A DNA stretch of 64,000 nt. Source: Chryseobacterium sp. VAUSW3 (GTDB lineage: Bacteria > Bacteroidota > Bacteroidia > Flavobacteriales > Weeksellaceae). Position numbers and translations under genes: made by a program. The notes beneath the pieces were generated by a model. The model ran no database searches. It was not told the DNA's origin and saw only the letters and a program-made list of their open reading frames with translations. Shown here one piece after another: positions 25,126 to 36,177 of the stretch (the stretch's first letter is position 1; each line of letters opens with the position of its first letter). The stretch covers positions 434,001 through 498,000 of the forward strand of contig NZ_NIUY01000001.1 in the NCBI RefSeq assembly GCF_002205795.1. Direction: 5' to 3'.

Positions 25126-25890
25126 ATGAACATCCTGCTTTATGATGGAAGTTTTGAAGGTTTGCTGACGGCTATTTTCGAAATTTTCGAATATAAATTT
25201 AAGGACGCAGAAATCATCAGTTCATCAAACTATCAACAGGAAAATTTCTTCGCTGAAGTGCAAGAAGTGATTGCCCAAAACGATAAAGCGGACCGCGTTC
25301 TGCAAAAATTGGAGAAAAATTTAGGCAAGGAGGGCATCAAAAATTTACTATGGGTTTACCTTTCCGAAAGAAAAGACCGTGAAAGACTGATTCTAAGTGC
25401 GGTGAAACACTCACTGAAATATCCTAATGAAAATGTGCTGCAGGATTATGGAAACCCGGATATTTTAGAAATTTCTAAAATATGTAAAAGTGTGGGCAGG
25501 GAAAAACACCGGATGACAGCCTTTGTCCGTTTTGAGAAGTTAAAGGATGATGTTTATTTTTCGAAAGTAGAGCCAGATTTTAATGTATTGCCTTTGGTTT
25601 TAAATCATTTTAAAAACCGATATCAAGATCAGAAATGGATGATTTTTGATTTGAAACGAAATTACGGAATCTTCTATGACATGGTAAACGCAGATTTTTT
25701 TTATCCGGAAGAAGATCAAATTTTAATGATGAAAAATTCGCAAAATCTCCACCATGACGAAGAAAAGAAATACCAAAAATTATGGCAACGCTATTTTTTC
25801 AAAACCAATATTGTGGAAAGAAAAAACATAAAACTCCACGTTCAGTGGTTGCCCAAACGCTACTGGAAGTATTTAACTGAAAAGTTCTAA
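25126..25890 (+). CDS. DUF4130/TIGR03915-type partner of the radical SAM protein
   Basis: The 254-residue protein begins ILLYDGSFEGLLTAIFEIF, the family start, and has the middle signature ICKSVGREKHRMTAFVRFEKL (about residues 120-140) and MIFDLKRNYGIFYD (about 173). It ends with IVERKNIKLHVQWLPKRYW, the C-terminal signature. In other genomes this family is fused to a uracil-DNA glycosylase-like domain or stands next to the TIGR03916 radical SAM protein; here it has no glycosylase domain. Its start follows the partner stop by 3 bp, so the two are certainly cotranscribed. The reaction is unknown, with a role in nucleic-acid repair or modification inferred. Confidence 0.85.
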   Translation: MNILLYDGSFEGLLTAIFEIFEYKFKDAEIISSSNYQQENFFAEVQEVIAQNDKADRVLQKLEKNLGKEGIKNLLWVYLSERKDRERLILSAVKHSLKYPNENVLQDYGNPDILEISKICKSVGREKHRMTAFVRFEKLKDDVYFSKVEPDFNVLPLVLNHFKNRYQDQKWMIFDLKRNYGIFYDMVNADFFYPEEDQILMMKNSQNLHHDEEKKYQKLWQRYFFKTNIVERKNIKLHVQWLPKRYWKYLTEKF

Positions 25891-26020
25891 TGCTGAGAAT
25901 TTACATCGCAATGGTAGCGCGTGCTAAGTTTGAGAAGGGTTTCTATTTCAAATTATTGACCATTTCCAACAGCGCCCTTTTACGAAAATTTAATTATTAT
26001 CCATCAACATTTCAATTGGC

Positions 26021-26049
26021 AAAAAAAATCCCAACTGTGAAGTTGGGAT
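26021..26049 (-). terminator. Intrinsic terminator of the rpoBC-DUF3467 unit
   Basis: A perfect 9-bp stem (26028-26036 with 26041-26049) is followed on the minus strand by T8. It lies 24 bp past the DUF3467 stop. Confidence 0.93.
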
Positions 26050-26073
26050 CTGTATTTTACAAAACGCTTTGGC

Positions 26074-26385
26074 TTATGCCTGAACGTTATTTTGACCTAC
26101 TACGAAAGGCTCAACCTCTTTAATTTCGCCAAATTGCTGTTCATAGTTCGCAACATTTTGTTGTAATGCATTCAATACTCTTTTTGCGTGCAAAGGTGCC
26201 AAGATTACTCTTGAACGAACGTTAGCTTGTTGCACACCCGGCATCAATTGGATAAAATCTACTACGAATTCTGATGGTGAGTGGTTTACTAACGCAAGGT
26301 TACAGTAAACACCAGCAGCGATCATTTCGTTAAGGTTGATGTTGATGTTGTTTGGATCGTTGTTTTGGTTTTGGTTGTTGTCCAT
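26074..26385 (-). CDS. DUF3467 domain protein
   Basis: The 103-residue cytoplasmic protein has an Asn/Gln-rich start and the DUF3467 core: AGVYCNLALVNHSPSEFVVDF, then VRSRVILAPLHAKRVLNAL and a helical end. The family is small, found mostly in bacteria with a Bacteroidota bias, and has no known function. Its place directly after rpoC, inside the same terminator-bounded unit, suggests a role linked to transcription, but that is inference. A 16-bp inverted repeat (26431-26470) separates it from rpoC. Confidence 0.9.
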   Translation of the reverse strand: MDNNQNQNNDPNNININLNEMIAAGVYCNLALVNHSPSEFVVDFIQLMPGVQQANVRSRVILAPLHAKRVLNALQQNVANYEQQFGEIKEVEPFVVGQNNVQA

Positions 26386-26430
26386 GTTTTTTTGAATATT
26401 TTAAATTATAAATTTTGGATTTTAAAAGGA

Positions 26431-26470
26431 TTTTAGACTATGAATTCAATTTAAAATTCATAATCTAAAA
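26431..26470 (-). repeat. AT-rich inverted repeat between rpoC and DUF3467
   Basis: Two 16-base arms (26431-26446 and 26455-26470) match at 15 of 16 positions around an 8-base loop. No T-run follows, so it may be an RNA processing or stability hairpin. Confidence 0.55.
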
Positions 26471-26481
26471 CCTATAATTAC

Positions 26482-29400
26482 TTAATTGATGTCTTCGAAC
26501 TCTTTTTTAGAGCCTACGATTACATTTTGGTAGTCTTTAAGTCCTGTACCTGCAGGAATTCTGTGTCCTACAATTACATTTTCTTTCAGACCTGTAAGAT
26601 AATCAACTTTTCCGGAAACTGCTGCTTCGTTAAGAACTTTTGTAGTTTCCTGGAACGAAGCTGCCGACATGAAGGACTTGGTTTGAAGTGCTGCTCTTGT
26701 AATCCCCTGTAATACCGGTGTTGCGGTTGCAGGAAGTGCTTCGCGAACTTCTACCAAAGCTAAATCTTCACGCTTCAATTTAGAATTCTCGTCTCTCAAT
26801 TCTCTTGCAGTAATCATCTGACCTGGTTTGAATACCTTGGAATCGCCAGCTTCAGTAACTACTTTCAGTCCGAATACTCTATTGTTTTCTTCGAGGAAAT
26901 CGAATTTATGTTCCAGCGCACCTTCCAGGAACTGGGTGTCGCCACCATCAACGATCGATACTTTCGTCATCATCTGTCTTACGATGATTTCGAAGTGCTT
27001 ATCATCAATTTTTACCCCCTGAAGACGGTAAACTTCCTGAATTTCGTTTACCAGATATTCCTGAACGGCTGTTGGGCCTTTGATTTTAAGGATATCATCC
27101 GGAGTAATAGATCCGTCGGAAAGCGGCGCACCTGCTACGACGAAGTCATTTTCCTGAACAAGAATCTGGTTCGAAAGTTTTACTAAATATTTAGAGATTT
27201 CTCCGGTTTTCGCTTCTACGATCAATTCGCGGTTACCACGCTTGATTTTTCCGTAAGAAACTACACCGTCGATTTCTGTTACTACTGCTGGGTTTGAAGG
27301 GTTACGCGCTTCGAAAAGTTCGGTAACTCTTGGAAGACCACCCGTGATATCCCCTGATTTAGCAGATTTTCTTGGGATCTTGATCAAGACTTTACCCGCC
27401 TTAATTTTCTCACCATCGTTCACCATCAAGTGGGCACCAACCGGTAAGTTGTATGCTTTCTGCTCAACTCCTTTGGAATCTACTACTTTCAGCGTAGGTA
27501 CGGCTTTTTTGTTTCTTGATTCAGAGATTACTTTCTCTTCGAAACCAGTCTGCTCATCGATTTCCAACTGGAATGAAATACCCTGGATGATATCCTCGTA
27601 CTCTACCTTACCGGCAGATTCAGCAATAATTACCGCGTTATATGGATCCCATTTCGCAATAACATCACCTTTTTTCACTTTATCACCCGGCTTCACCAAT
27701 AGCTCTGAACCATAAGGTACATTTGCCACCATAAGCGGTGTACGTGCTGCATTGTCTGCAACCAAACGGAATTCCGTAGAACGTGATACCAGGATTTCTG
27801 CTTTTTTACCTTCGTCGTTTTCTGAAGTTACTGTTCTTACTTCATCCATTTCCACGATACCGTCGCGACGTGCAACAATCGATGGATTTTCTGAAATATT
27901 CCCTGCAGTACCCCCTTGGTGGAAGGTTCTCAGCGTAAGCTGGGTTCCAGGTTCACCAATAGACTGTGCTGCGATAACTCCAACTGCCTCACCCATGTGA
28001 ATTGGTTTACCTGTTGCCAGGTTTCTACCATAACATTTCGCACAGATTCCTTTTTTGGTTTCACAGGTAAGCGGAGAGCGTACTTCTACTGCTTCAATAC
28101 CTGCAGCTTCGATTTTCTTGGCTAATGCCTCGTTGATCAGTTCGTCTGCATTGGCGATCACTTCATCAGTATCCGGATCGTAAACGTTGTGAAGAGAAAC
28201 TCTACCTAAAATTCTCTCGGAAAGTCTTTCTACGATTTCGTCGTTTTTCTTCAGCGGAGTAATTTCTGTTCCTCTTAAAGTTCCACAGTCGTTTTCGGTA
28301 ATGATCACGTCCTGAGCAACGTCTACCAGTCTTCTGGTTAAGTAACCAGCATCGGCAGTTTTAAGAGCGGTATCTGCAAGACCTTTACGAGCACCGTGAG
28401 TGGAGATAAAGTATTCAAGGATCGAAAGACCTTCTTTAAAGTTTGCTACAATCGGGTTTTCAATAATCTCAGCACCTGTAGAACCTGCTTTTTGTGGTTT
28501 TGCCATCAAACCTCTCATTCCTGAAAGCTGACGGATCTGTTCTTTGGAACCCCTTGCACCGGAATCAAGCATCATATACACTGAATTGAACCCACCTTGG
28601 TCGGTTTTCATTCTGCTCATAATCATTTCCGTTAATCCTGCGTTGGTATTTGTCCAAACGTCGATTACCTGGTTATAACGTTCTGTATCGGTGATAAGAC
28701 CCATGTTATAGTTCGCCTTGATCTCGTCAACGCTTTCTACCGCCTGAGCGATCATGGTTTTCTTCTCCGCCGGAATTACGATATCACCTAAACTAAATGA
28801 TAAACCTCCTTTGAATGCGTTTGAATAACCTAAGTTCTTCATATCATCAAGGAATTTTACAGTGGTTGGGAAATCGGTATCTGCCAATACTCTACCAATA
28901 ACATTTCGCAATGATTTCTTGGTTAAAAGTTCATTGATATATCCTGATTCTTTAGGTACAATCTGGTTGAATAAAATTCTTCCAACGGTAGTTTCGGTAA
29001 GTTTTGTGGTGATTACGCCATCTTCTTTGATTGGCAATCTACATCTTACTTTAGCATTCAAAGAAACCTGTCCTTCTGCGTAAGCAATTTCCACTTCTTC
29101 AGGGGAATAGAATGCAAGACCTTCGCCTTTAATCTTCACTTCATCAGTTGAATGTGCTTCTTTGGTCATAAAATACAGACCCAAAACCATGTCCTGAGAA
29201 GGTACGGTGATTGGTGAGCCGTTTGCCGGGTTCAAGATGTTCTGAGAACCTAACATCAAAAGCTGTGCTTCTAATATAGCCTCAGGACCTAATGGTAAGT
29301 GAACTGCCATCTGGTCACCATCGAAATCCGCGTTGAATGCCGTAGTAACCAATGGGTGAAGCTGGATTGCCTTACCTTCGATCATTTTTGGCTGGAACGC

Positions 29401-30747
29401 CTGGATACCCAATCTGTGAAGGGTAGGTGCCCTGTTCAGAAGAACCGGGTGACCTTTCATCACGTTTTCGAGGATATCATAAACAACAGGTTCTTTTCTG
29501 TCGATGATTCTTTTTGCTGATTTTACGGTTTTTACGATACCTCTTTCAATCAGTTTTCTGATAATGAACGGTTTATAAAGTTCCGCAGCCATATCTTTCG
29601 GGATACCACATTCGTGAAGCTGAAGGTTTGGACCTACAACAATTACCGAACGGGCTGAATAATCCACACGCTTACCAAGTAAGTTCTGACGGAAACGACC
29701 TTGCTTACCTTTCAATGAATCTGAAAGTGATTTCAATGGTCTGTTTGATTCAGATTTTACTGCTGAAGATTTTCTTGTATTATCGAATAGTGAATCTACA
29801 GATTCCTGAAGCATACGCTTCTCGTTTCTAAGGATTACTTCCGGAGCTTTGATCTCTAAAAGTCTCTTTAAACGGTTGTTTCTGATGATTACTCTTCGGT
29901 AAAGGTCATTTAAATCTGAAGTCGCAAATCTACCTCCATCCAATGGAACCAATGGTCTCAGTTCTGGTGGAATTACAGGCAGCACACGCATAATCATCCA
30001 TTCCGGACGGTTGATCATTCTGGTGTTGGCACCACGGATGGCTTCAACAACATTTAATCTTTTTAATGCTTCGGTTCTTCTTTGTTTTGAAGATTCGTTG
30101 TGTGCTTTGTGACGAAGATCGAAGGATAAAGTATCCAGATCGATTCTCTTTAATAATTCTTCTACCGCTTCTGCTCCCATTTTGGCAACAAATTTATTCG
30201 GATCAGAATCATCAAGATATTGGTTTTCCGCAGGAAGTGTATCCATAATGTCGAGATACTCTTCTTCGGTAAGGAATTCTTTGTCCTCAAAATCTGAACC
30301 GTCGGCTTTTTTAGCAATACCTGCCTGGATTACGACATATCTTTCGTAGTAGATAATCATATCCAGTTTTTTGGATGGCAAGCCTAAAAGGTAACCGATT
30401 TTGTTCGGTAAAGAACGGAAGTACCAGATATGCGCCACAGGAACAACCAGACCGATGTGTCCGATTCTTTCTCTACGCACTTTTTTCTCGGTAACTTCTA
30501 CCCCACAACGGTCGCAAACGATTCCTTTATAACGGATTCTCTTGTATTTACCGCAAGCACATTCGTAATCCTTCACAGGACCAAAGATTTTCTCGCAGAA
30601 CAACCCGTCTCTTTCCGGCTTGTGGGTTCTGTAGTTAATGGTTTCCGGTTTTAAAACTTCACCTCTTGAATCCTGAAGGATCGATTCGGGAGAAGCAAGA
30701 CCGATCGTAATTTTACTGAAATTACTTGTTTTATTTTTATTTGACAT
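26482..30747 (-). CDS. rpoC: DNA-directed RNA polymerase subunit beta prime
   Basis: The 1421-residue protein is the catalytic beta-prime subunit. The N-terminal zinc site [20 protein letters not shown], the active-site NADFDGD motif near residue 470 that holds the catalytic Mg2+, the bridge-helix and trigger-loop region, and the second zinc region [19 protein letters not shown] are all visible. I use the ATG at 30745-30747 ([21 protein letters not shown]), because the 26 residues upstream in the open frame are AT-rich spacer. It follows rpoB after a 99-bp spacer of repeated AT-rich words. Confidence 0.98.
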   Translation of the reverse strand: MSNKNKTSNFSKITIGLASPESILQDSRGEVLKPETINYRTHKPERDGLFCEKIFGPVKDYECACGKYKRIRYKGIVCDRCGVEVTEKKVRRERIGHIGLVVPVAHIWYFRSLPNKIGYLLGLPSKKLDMIIYYERYVVIQAGIAKKADGSDFEDKEFLTEEEYLDIMDTLPAENQYLDDSDPNKFVAKMGAEAVEELLKRIDLDTLSFDLRHKAHNESSKQRRTEALKRLNVVEAIRGANTRMINRPEWMIMRVLPVIPPELRPLVPLDGGRFATSDLNDLYRRVIIRNNRLKRLLEIKAPEVILRNEKRMLQESVDSLFDNTRKSSAVKSESNRPLKSLSDSLKGKQGRFRQNLLGKRVDYSARSVIVVGPNLQLHECGIPKDMAAELYKPFIIRKLIERGIVKTVKSAKRIIDRKEPVVYDILENVMKGHPVLLNRAPTLHRLGIQAFQPKMIEGKAIQLHPLVTTAFNADFDGDQMAVHLPLGPEAILEAQLLMLGSQNILNPANGSPITVPSQDMVLGLYFMTKEAHSTDEVKIKGEGLAFYSPEEVEIAYAEGQVSLNAKVRCRLPIKEDGVITTKLTETTVGRILFNQIVPKESGYINELLTKKSLRNVIGRVLADTDFPTTVKFLDDMKNLGYSNAFKGGLSFSLGDIVIPAEKKTMIAQAVESVDEIKANYNMGLITDTERYNQVIDVWTNTNAGLTEMIMSRMKTDQGGFNSVYMMLDSGARGSKEQIRQLSGMRGLMAKPQKAGSTGAEIIENPIVANFKEGLSILEYFISTHGARKGLADTALKTADAGYLTRRLVDVAQDVIITENDCGTLRGTEITPLKKNDEIVERLSERILGRVSLHNVYDPDTDEVIANADELINEALAKKIEAAGIEAVEVRSPLTCETKKGICAKCYGRNLATGKPIHMGEAVGVIAAQSIGEPGTQLTLRTFHQGGTAGNISENPSIVARRDGIVEMDEVRTVTSENDEGKKAEILVSRSTEFRLVADNAARTPLMVANVPYGSELLVKPGDKVKKGDVIAKWDPYNAVIIAESAGKVEYEDIIQGISFQLEIDEQTGFEEKVISESRNKKAVPTLKVVDSKGVEQKAYNLPVGAHLMVNDGEKIKAGKVLIKIPRKSAKSGDITGGLPRVTELFEARNPSNPAVVTEIDGVVSYGKIKRGNRELIVEAKTGEISKYLVKLSNQILVQENDFVVAGAPLSDGSITPDDILKIKGPTAVQEYLVNEIQEVYRLQGVKIDDKHFEIIVRQMMTKVSIVDGGDTQFLEGALEHKFDFLEENNRVFGLKVVTEAGDSKVFKPGQMITARELRDENSKLKREDLALVEVREALPATATPVLQGITRAALQTKSFMSAASFQETTKVLNEAAVSGKVDYLTGLKENVIVGHRIPAGTGLKDYQNVIVGSKKEFEDIN

Positions 30748-30846
30748 TTTTGAAATTTTAGATTTGAAATTTTTAGATTTTAGATTAATTATTAAACTGC
30801 TCCGGTATCGGTAACAATTCAACATTCATAATTTAAAATTTAAAAT
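30748..30846. repeat. AT-rich spacer with short tandem repeats between rpoB and rpoC
   Basis: The unit TTGAAATTTTTAGAT and close variants occur in tandem at about 30749-30780, and the other end of the spacer is built of AATTTAAAATTTAAAATTT. No promoter or terminator is clear in it. Confidence 0.5.
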
Positions 30847-33800
30847 TTATTCTTCAAGTCTTACATCAAGGCCGAGACCCTGTAACTCGTGAAGCAATAC
30901 GTTGAAAGATTCCGGAATACCTGGTTCAGGCATTGCTTCACCTTTTGCGATGGCTTCATAAGTTTTTGCTCTACCAATAACGTCATCGGACTTCACGGTA
31001 AGGATTTCTCTAAGGATATTGGATGCACCGAATGCTTCAAGTGCCCAAACCTCCATCTCACCGAAACGCTGACCACCGAACTGCGCTTTACCACCAAGTG
31101 GCTGCTGCGTGATCAATGAATAAGGTCCGATAGAACGTGCGTGCATTTTGTCATCAACCATGTGACCCAGTTTCAGCATGTAAATTACCCCAACGGTTGC
31201 CGGCTGAGAGAATCTCTCGCCTGTACCACCATCATAAAGATAAGTTGAACCGAATTCCGGAAGGCCTGCCTGATTGGTGTATTCAGTAATCTGGTCGATA
31301 TTCGCGCCATCGAAAATTGGCGTTGCGAAAGTCATTCCCAATTTCTGACCAGCCCAACCAAGAACGGTTTCGTAAATCTGCCCAATGTTCATACGCGAAG
31401 GTACCCCAAGTGGGTTCAACACGATATCAACAGGAGTTCCGTCTTCCAGGAACGGCATATCTTCTTCGCGAACGATTCTTGATACAATACCTTTGTTACC
31501 GTGACGACCTGCCATTTTATCACCTACGTTCAGTTTACGTTTCTTAGCAACATAAACTTTCGCAAGTTTGATAATTCCTGCAGGAAGTTCATCACCAATT
31601 GAGATTGCAAATTTCTCACGGTTTTTAACACCCTGAATATCGTTGAACTTGATTTTGTAATTGTGAATCAACTGCTTGATCAATTCATTTTTATCAGAAT
31701 CAACAGTCCAGTCAGCTCCGCTTACGTTTACATAATCTTCAACACTTTGAAGTAATTTGGTTGTAAACTTCACTCCTTTTCCAATGATTTCTTCATCAAG
31801 GTCGTTTTTCACCCCCTGAGAAGTTTTGCCATTAACAAGAGTTCCAAGTTTTTCAAGGAGCGTGTTTCTTAATTCATCGAATTTCGCTTTGTAGGTATTT
31901 TCGATTTCTTCAAGTTTCAGTTTCTCTTCAGTTCTTTTCTTTTTGTCTTTGATGTTTCTTGAGAAGAGTTTTTTGTTGATTACAACACCTCTTAACGAAG
32001 AATCTGCTTTTAATGAAGCATCTTTTACATCACCAGCTTTATCACCGAAGATCGCACGAAGCAATTTCTCTTCAGGAGTTGGGTCAGATTCACCTTTTGG
32101 AGTGATTTTACCAATCATGATGTCTCCAGGCTTCACATCAGCACCGATACGGATCATACCGTTTTCGTCAAGATCTTTTGTAGCCTCTTCAGAAACGTTA
32201 GGAATATCAGCAGTCAGTTCTTCCATACCTAATTTGGTATCACGAACTTCCAATGAATATTCATCAACGTGGATCGAAGTAAACCAGTCTTCACGAACAA
32301 CTTTTTCGTTAATTACGATCGCATCCTCAAAGTTATACCCTTTCCAAGGCATGAAGGCTACCACAAGGTTTCTACCTAATGCCAACTCTCCGTTTTCAGT
32401 TGCGTAACCGTCGCAAAGTACTTGCCCTTTCTGCACTTTATCACCTACTCTTACGTTTGGTCTCAAAGTGATGGTTGTACTCTGGTTGGTTTTTCTGAAC
32501 TTGGTCAGTTTATAAGTTTTCGTCGCAGATTCGAATGATACTAAATCATCGTCTTCGCTTCTTTCGTATTTAATGGTAATTTTATCAGCATCTACGTACT
32601 CTACCGTACCGTTTCCTTCAGCATTAATCAAAATTCTGGAGTCTTTAGCAACTTGTTGTTCCAAGCCAGTACCTACGATTGGAGCTTGTGGCTTCAACAA
32701 AGGAACAGCTTGACGCATCATGTTGGATCCCATCAATGCACGGTTCGCATCATCATGCTCTAGAAACGGAATTAATGAAGCAGAAATACCGGAAATCTGG
32801 TTTGGCGCTACATCGATCAAGTCAACTTGTTGTGGCTCAACTACCGGATAATCACCATCAAGACGTGCAATAACTCTGTCGGTAGAAATAGTACCGTCGT
32901 CGTTCATTTCCACGTTTGCTTGTGCGATTACTTTATCTTCCTCATCTTCAGCATTTAAGAAAACCGCAGGAGTTTTCAAATCTACTTTTCCGTTGCTTAC
33001 TTTTCGATAAGGAGTTTCGATGAAACCTAAGTTGTTGATTTTCGCATAGATTCCCAACGAAGAAATCAAACCAATGTTTGGTCCTTCAGGAGTTTCGATC
33101 GGACAAATACGGCCATAATGAGTATGGTGAACGTCACGCACCTCGAAACCTGCTCTTTCTCTTGATAAACCACCAGGTCCTAATGCAGAAAGACGACGCT
33201 TGTGCGTGATTTCTGACAGTGGGTTGGTTTGGTCCATAAACTGAGAAAGCTGGTTGGTACCGAAGAATGAGTTAATAACCGATGTTAAAGTTTTCGCGTT
33301 AACAAGATCAATAGGAGTAAAGATTTCATTATCTCTAACATTCATTCTCTCACGAATTGTTCTTGCAATTCTTGAAAGACCTACACCGAACTGCCCCGCT
33401 AATTGCTCACCGACAGTCTTAATTCTTCTGTTAGATAAGTGATCAATATCATCCACTTCTGCTTTTGAGTTGACCAACTCAATTAAATGTCTAACGATCG
33501 AAATGATATCTTCTTTGGTTAAAACCTCAGTTTTTTCAGGAATATTTAATCCTAATTTCTTGTTCAATCTGTAACGACCAACTTCTCCTAATGAATAACG
33601 CTGTTCTGAGAAGAATAATTTTTCGATAATTCCTCTTGCAGTTTCCTCATCTGGTGGATCTGCGTTACGCAACTGACGGTAGATATACTCTACCGCTTCT
33701 TTTTCTGAGTTGGTAGGGTCTTTTTGTAAAGTATTCTGGATGATAGAAAATTCGTTTGAATTTTCTTTGTGAATCAAGATTGATTTCACACCAGCATCCA

Positions 33801-34674
33801 AAATTAGGTCTAAATGTTCTTTTTCAAGAATAGTTTCACGATCAAGGATGATTTCGTTTCTCTCGATAGAAACAACTTCACCTGTGTCTTCGTCCACGAA
33901 ATCTTCAAACCAAGTGTTCAAAACTCTCGCAGCCAAAGTTCTACCTTCTACTTTTTTCAATGCTGCTTTAGAAACTTTCACTTCTTCCGCAAGGTCAAAA
34001 ATCTGAAGGATATCTTTATCGGATTCATACCCGATTGCTCTCAATAAAGTTGTTAACGGTAATTTTTTCTTACGGTCGATGTAAGCGTACATTACGTTAT
34101 TGATGTCGGTTGTAAATTCCATCCAAGATCCCTTAAACGGGATAATTCTGGAATAATACAACTTGGTTCCGTTGGCATGGTAAGTTTGACCAAAGAATAC
34201 CCCCGGAGAACGGTGCAACTGAGTTACGATCACACGCTCTGCACCATTAATAATAAATGAACCAGAAGGCGTCATATAAGGAACCGGACCTAAATACACA
34301 TCTTGTACAACGGTCTGAAAATCTTCATGTTCAGGGTCAGTACAATACAATTTAAGTCGGGCTTTCAAAGGAACTGAATAGGTCAGTCCTCTTTCCACAC
34401 ACTCGTCGATCGAGTAGCGCGGTGAATCAACCAAATAATCCAAAAACTCCAGTACAAACTGGTTTCTGGAATCGGTAATTGGGAAATTTTCTTCAAAGGT
34501 TTTGTAAAGAGTTTCGTTTACTCTCTGCTCCGGAAGGGTGTCCAACTGGAAAAATTCTTTGAAAGATTGGATCTGAATGTCCAAAAAGTCAGGCGTTTCA
34601 ATTTTTCCTTTTGCTGCGGAGAAATTGATTCTTTCGTTTCCCTGAGTTTTAGCGACTGCTTTAGATTTACTCAT
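30847..34674 (-). CDS. rpoB: DNA-directed RNA polymerase subunit beta
   Basis: The 1275-residue protein is the beta subunit. Rifampicin-pocket sequences are visible: [45 protein letters not shown] in the middle of the protein, with residues Q, D, H, R and S at the wild-type positions, so no classic rifampicin-resistance change is seen. The C-terminal clamp segment [22 protein letters not shown] is complete. It has its own promoter and a long structured leader. The ATG at 34672-34674 gives the usual short N-terminal tail. Confidence 0.98.
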   Translation of the reverse strand: MSKSKAVAKTQGNERINFSAAKGKIETPDFLDIQIQSFKEFFQLDTLPEQRVNETLYKTFEENFPITDSRNQFVLEFLDYLVDSPRYSIDECVERGLTYSVPLKARLKLYCTDPEHEDFQTVVQDVYLGPVPYMTPSGSFIINGAERVIVTQLHRSPGVFFGQTYHANGTKLYYSRIIPFKGSWMEFTTDINNVMYAYIDRKKKLPLTTLLRAIGYESDKDILQIFDLAEEVKVSKAALKKVEGRTLAARVLNTWFEDFVDEDTGEVVSIERNEIILDRETILEKEHLDLILDAGVKSILIHKENSNEFSIIQNTLQKDPTNSEKEAVEYIYRQLRNADPPDEETARGIIEKLFFSEQRYSLGEVGRYRLNKKLGLNIPEKTEVLTKEDIISIVRHLIELVNSKAEVDDIDHLSNRRIKTVGEQLAGQFGVGLSRIARTIRERMNVRDNEIFTPIDLVNAKTLTSVINSFFGTNQLSQFMDQTNPLSEITHKRRLSALGPGGLSRERAGFEVRDVHHTHYGRICPIETPEGPNIGLISSLGIYAKINNLGFIETPYRKVSNGKVDLKTPAVFLNAEDEEDKVIAQANVEMNDDGTISTDRVIARLDGDYPVVEPQQVDLIDVAPNQISGISASLIPFLEHDDANRALMGSNMMRQAVPLLKPQAPIVGTGLEQQVAKDSRILINAEGNGTVEYVDADKITIKYERSEDDDLVSFESATKTYKLTKFRKTNQSTTITLRPNVRVGDKVQKGQVLCDGYATENGELALGRNLVVAFMPWKGYNFEDAIVINEKVVREDWFTSIHVDEYSLEVRDTKLGMEELTADIPNVSEEATKDLDENGMIRIGADVKPGDIMIGKITPKGESDPTPEEKLLRAIFGDKAGDVKDASLKADSSLRGVVINKKLFSRNIKDKKKRTEEKLKLEEIENTYKAKFDELRNTLLEKLGTLVNGKTSQGVKNDLDEEIIGKGVKFTTKLLQSVEDYVNVSGADWTVDSDKNELIKQLIHNYKIKFNDIQGVKNREKFAISIGDELPAGIIKLAKVYVAKKRKLNVGDKMAGRHGNKGIVSRIVREEDMPFLEDGTPVDIVLNPLGVPSRMNIGQIYETVLGWAGQKLGMTFATPIFDGANIDQITEYTNQAGLPEFGSTYLYDGGTGERFSQPATVGVIYMLKLGHMVDDKMHARSIGPYSLITQQPLGGKAQFGGQRFGEMEVWALEAFGASNILREILTVKSDDVIGRAKTYEAIAKGEAMPEPGIPESFNVLLHELQGLGLDVRLEE

Positions 34675-34762
34675 AAAAATTTTAAAGAATGAGGGGTTAA
34701 AAAATATTTTGTTTAAAAAATATCAGAAAAAACCTTTTGAGAGTAAGAGAAACAAGAAGATA

Positions 34763-34969
34763 GGCGCTAACAAATAGACTTGGCTCTTATCAAAAATGGG
34801 CTTATTCTAACTGCAACGCCGGTATATCTTTTCACGGAGTAGTGCAAAATACTTTTTGATCTTTCAACGCTAAACAATAGTGAAATCTGTAAATAGAGAA
34901 AAGCTGCTTTCAGAAACAGAAAGAGCTGATTTACAATATTTTAGTGATTTATGTACAATGGTTAGCGCC
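34763..34969 (-). promoter_or_regulatory. Structured leader RNA of rpoBC (candidate regulatory RNA)
   Basis: Read on the minus strand, this part of the rpoB leader has nested complementary arms. P1: GGCGCTAAC (34961-34969) with GTTAGCGCC (34763-34771), 9 perfect pairs that close the domain. P2: TGTAAAT (34929-34935) with ATTTACA (34888-34894), capped by AGCTCTTTC (34919-34927) with GAAAGCAGCT (34902-34911). P3: ATCAAAAA (34853-34860) with TTTTTGAT (34789-34796), capped by GTATTTTGCAC (34842-34852) with GTGAAAAGATATAC (34822-34835). An alternative arm TTAGCG (34868-34873) can compete for the 5' side of P1. No terminator follows. The function is inferred. Confidence 0.6.
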
Positions 34970-34979
34970 AAAAGGAGTG

Positions 34980-35010
34980 CAAATTTACTCAAAATAAAGC
35001 ACTTACACAA
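34980..35010 (-). promoter_or_regulatory. Promoter of rpoBC
   Basis: On the minus strand, TTG (35008-35010), a 20-base spacer and TAAATTTG (34980-34987) match the Bacteroidota consensus. The predicted start near 34973 gives a leader of about 300 nt. Confidence 0.75.
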
Positions 35011-35094
35011 ATTTTGCGAGGTGACTAAAGAGTTGGAACTGTTATAAAATTTTGTTAAAACAACGTATTTTATGTAATTAAAGATGGAGGATAA

Positions 35095-35124
35095 AATAAA
35101 AAAACCTCACAAAAAGTGAGGTTT
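35095..35124 (-). terminator. Intrinsic terminator of the rplKAJL unit
   Basis: A 9-bp stem (35102-35110 with 35116-35124, loop of five bases) with T7 after it on the minus strand ends transcription after rplL, so rpoBC depends on its own promoter and on any read-through. Confidence 0.92.
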
Positions 35125-35145
35125 CAATATTTGGGTGTAAACGAA

Positions 35146-35514
35146 TTACTTCAATTCTACTTCAGCACCAGCTTCTTCAAGTTGCTTCTTAAGAGCTTCA
35201 GCCTCATCTTTAGATACACCTTGCTTGATTGGAGCAGGAGCACCATCTACCATATCTTTAGCTTCTTTAAGACCAGCACCAGTTAAATCTTTTACCAATT
35301 TAACAACAGCTAATTTAGAAGCACCAGCTGATTTAAGGATTACATCGAATTCTGTTTTTTCTTCAGCAGCATCAGCAGCACCACCTGCAGCCATAACTAC
35401 AGCAGCAGCAGCTGGCTCGATTCCGTACTCATCCTTAAGGATAGCAGCTAATTCATTTACGTCTTTTACGGTTAAGTTTACTAGCGTTTCAGCTAAATTT
35501 TTTAAATCTGACAT
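35146..35514 (-). CDS. rplL: Ribosomal protein L7/L12
   Basis: The 122-residue protein forms the ribosomal stalk that recruits translation factors. The N-terminal dimer domain ([20 protein letters not shown]) is joined by an Ala-rich hinge to the C-terminal domain with [27 protein letters not shown], the elongation factor contact. The order rplJ-rplL is the standard one, and the length is normal. Confidence 0.98.
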   Translation of the reverse strand: MSDLKNLAETLVNLTVKDVNELAAILKDEYGIEPAAAAVVMAAGGAADAAEEKTEFDVILKSAGASKLAVVKLVKDLTGAGLKEAKDMVDGAPAPIKQGVSKDEAEALKKQLEEAGAEVELK

Positions 35515-35567
35515 TTTGTAATGTTTTAATTTGTTGAACGATTTATTTTGATTTTTTTTGAGTCTAA

Positions 35568-36164
35568 TTACTCTGCACTAGGTGCGTCAGTAGCGTCAGC
35601 GCTAGCTTCTGGAGCCGCAGTTTCTTCTACTTTGGTTTCTTCAGCATCTGGAGCAGCAGTTTCTTCGGCTTTTGCTTCTACAGTCTCCGGCTTGTTTTGA
35701 AGAGCAGAAAGTACGTTTCTGATTGGTGATTGAAGCAATCCGATGATTTCTCCGATCATTTCTTCTCTTGACTTGATGTTTACAAGCGTTGCTAAGTTCT
35801 CGTCACCTACGTAGAAAGTTTCCTGCAGGTAAGCAGACTTTAATGCAGGGATTTCAGCTTTTTTTCTGAAGTTCTGGATCAGTTTAGCCGGAGCGTTTGC
35901 TGTTTCAGAAATCATCAGTGCAGAATTTCCTTTGAAAGTCTGGAACATTTCAGAGTAATCTACTCCTTCAATCTGCTCCATTGCTTTTTGCAAAAGGGTA
36001 TTTTTTACAACTTTAAGGCTGATATTTTGTTTAAATGCCTGTCTTCTGAAATCTGAAGTTGCAGCAGCATTCATTCCTTCAAGACTTGCTACATAAACTA
36101 CTTTCGCGTCCTGTAACAGATCTTTTAATTCTTGTATTACTAATACTTTATCTTCTTTTGTCAT
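35568..36164 (-). CDS. rplJ: Ribosomal protein L10 with acidic C-terminal tail
   Basis: The 198-residue protein anchors L7/L12 dimers to 23S rRNA. The N-terminal globular part (about 1-130) contains [22 protein letters not shown] and [18 protein letters not shown]. The L12-binding helix comes next (about 130-160). The last ~35 residues are low-complexity Glu/Ala/Thr ([17 protein letters not shown] and so on) and have no counterpart in E. coli L10. The tail is a lineage-specific extension; its function is unknown. Confidence 0.97.
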   Translation of the reverse strand: MTKEDKVLVIQELKDLLQDAKVVYVASLEGMNAAATSDFRRQAFKQNISLKVVKNTLLQKAMEQIEGVDYSEMFQTFKGNSALMISETANAPAKLIQNFRKKAEIPALKSAYLQETFYVGDENLATLVNIKSREEMIGEIIGLLQSPIRNVLSALQNKPETVEAKAEETAAPDAEETKVEETAAPEASADATDAPSAE

Positions 36165-36177
36165 TGTCTTACAGATT

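Noticed and set aside
25890-26123. 77-residue frame overlapping the end of the radical-SAM cassette (ATG overlaps its stop codon)
   Set aside because: It runs through the intrinsic terminator (26021-26049) and into the antisense strand of the DUF3467 gene, and has no recognisable feature. The ATG overlap is probably chance.
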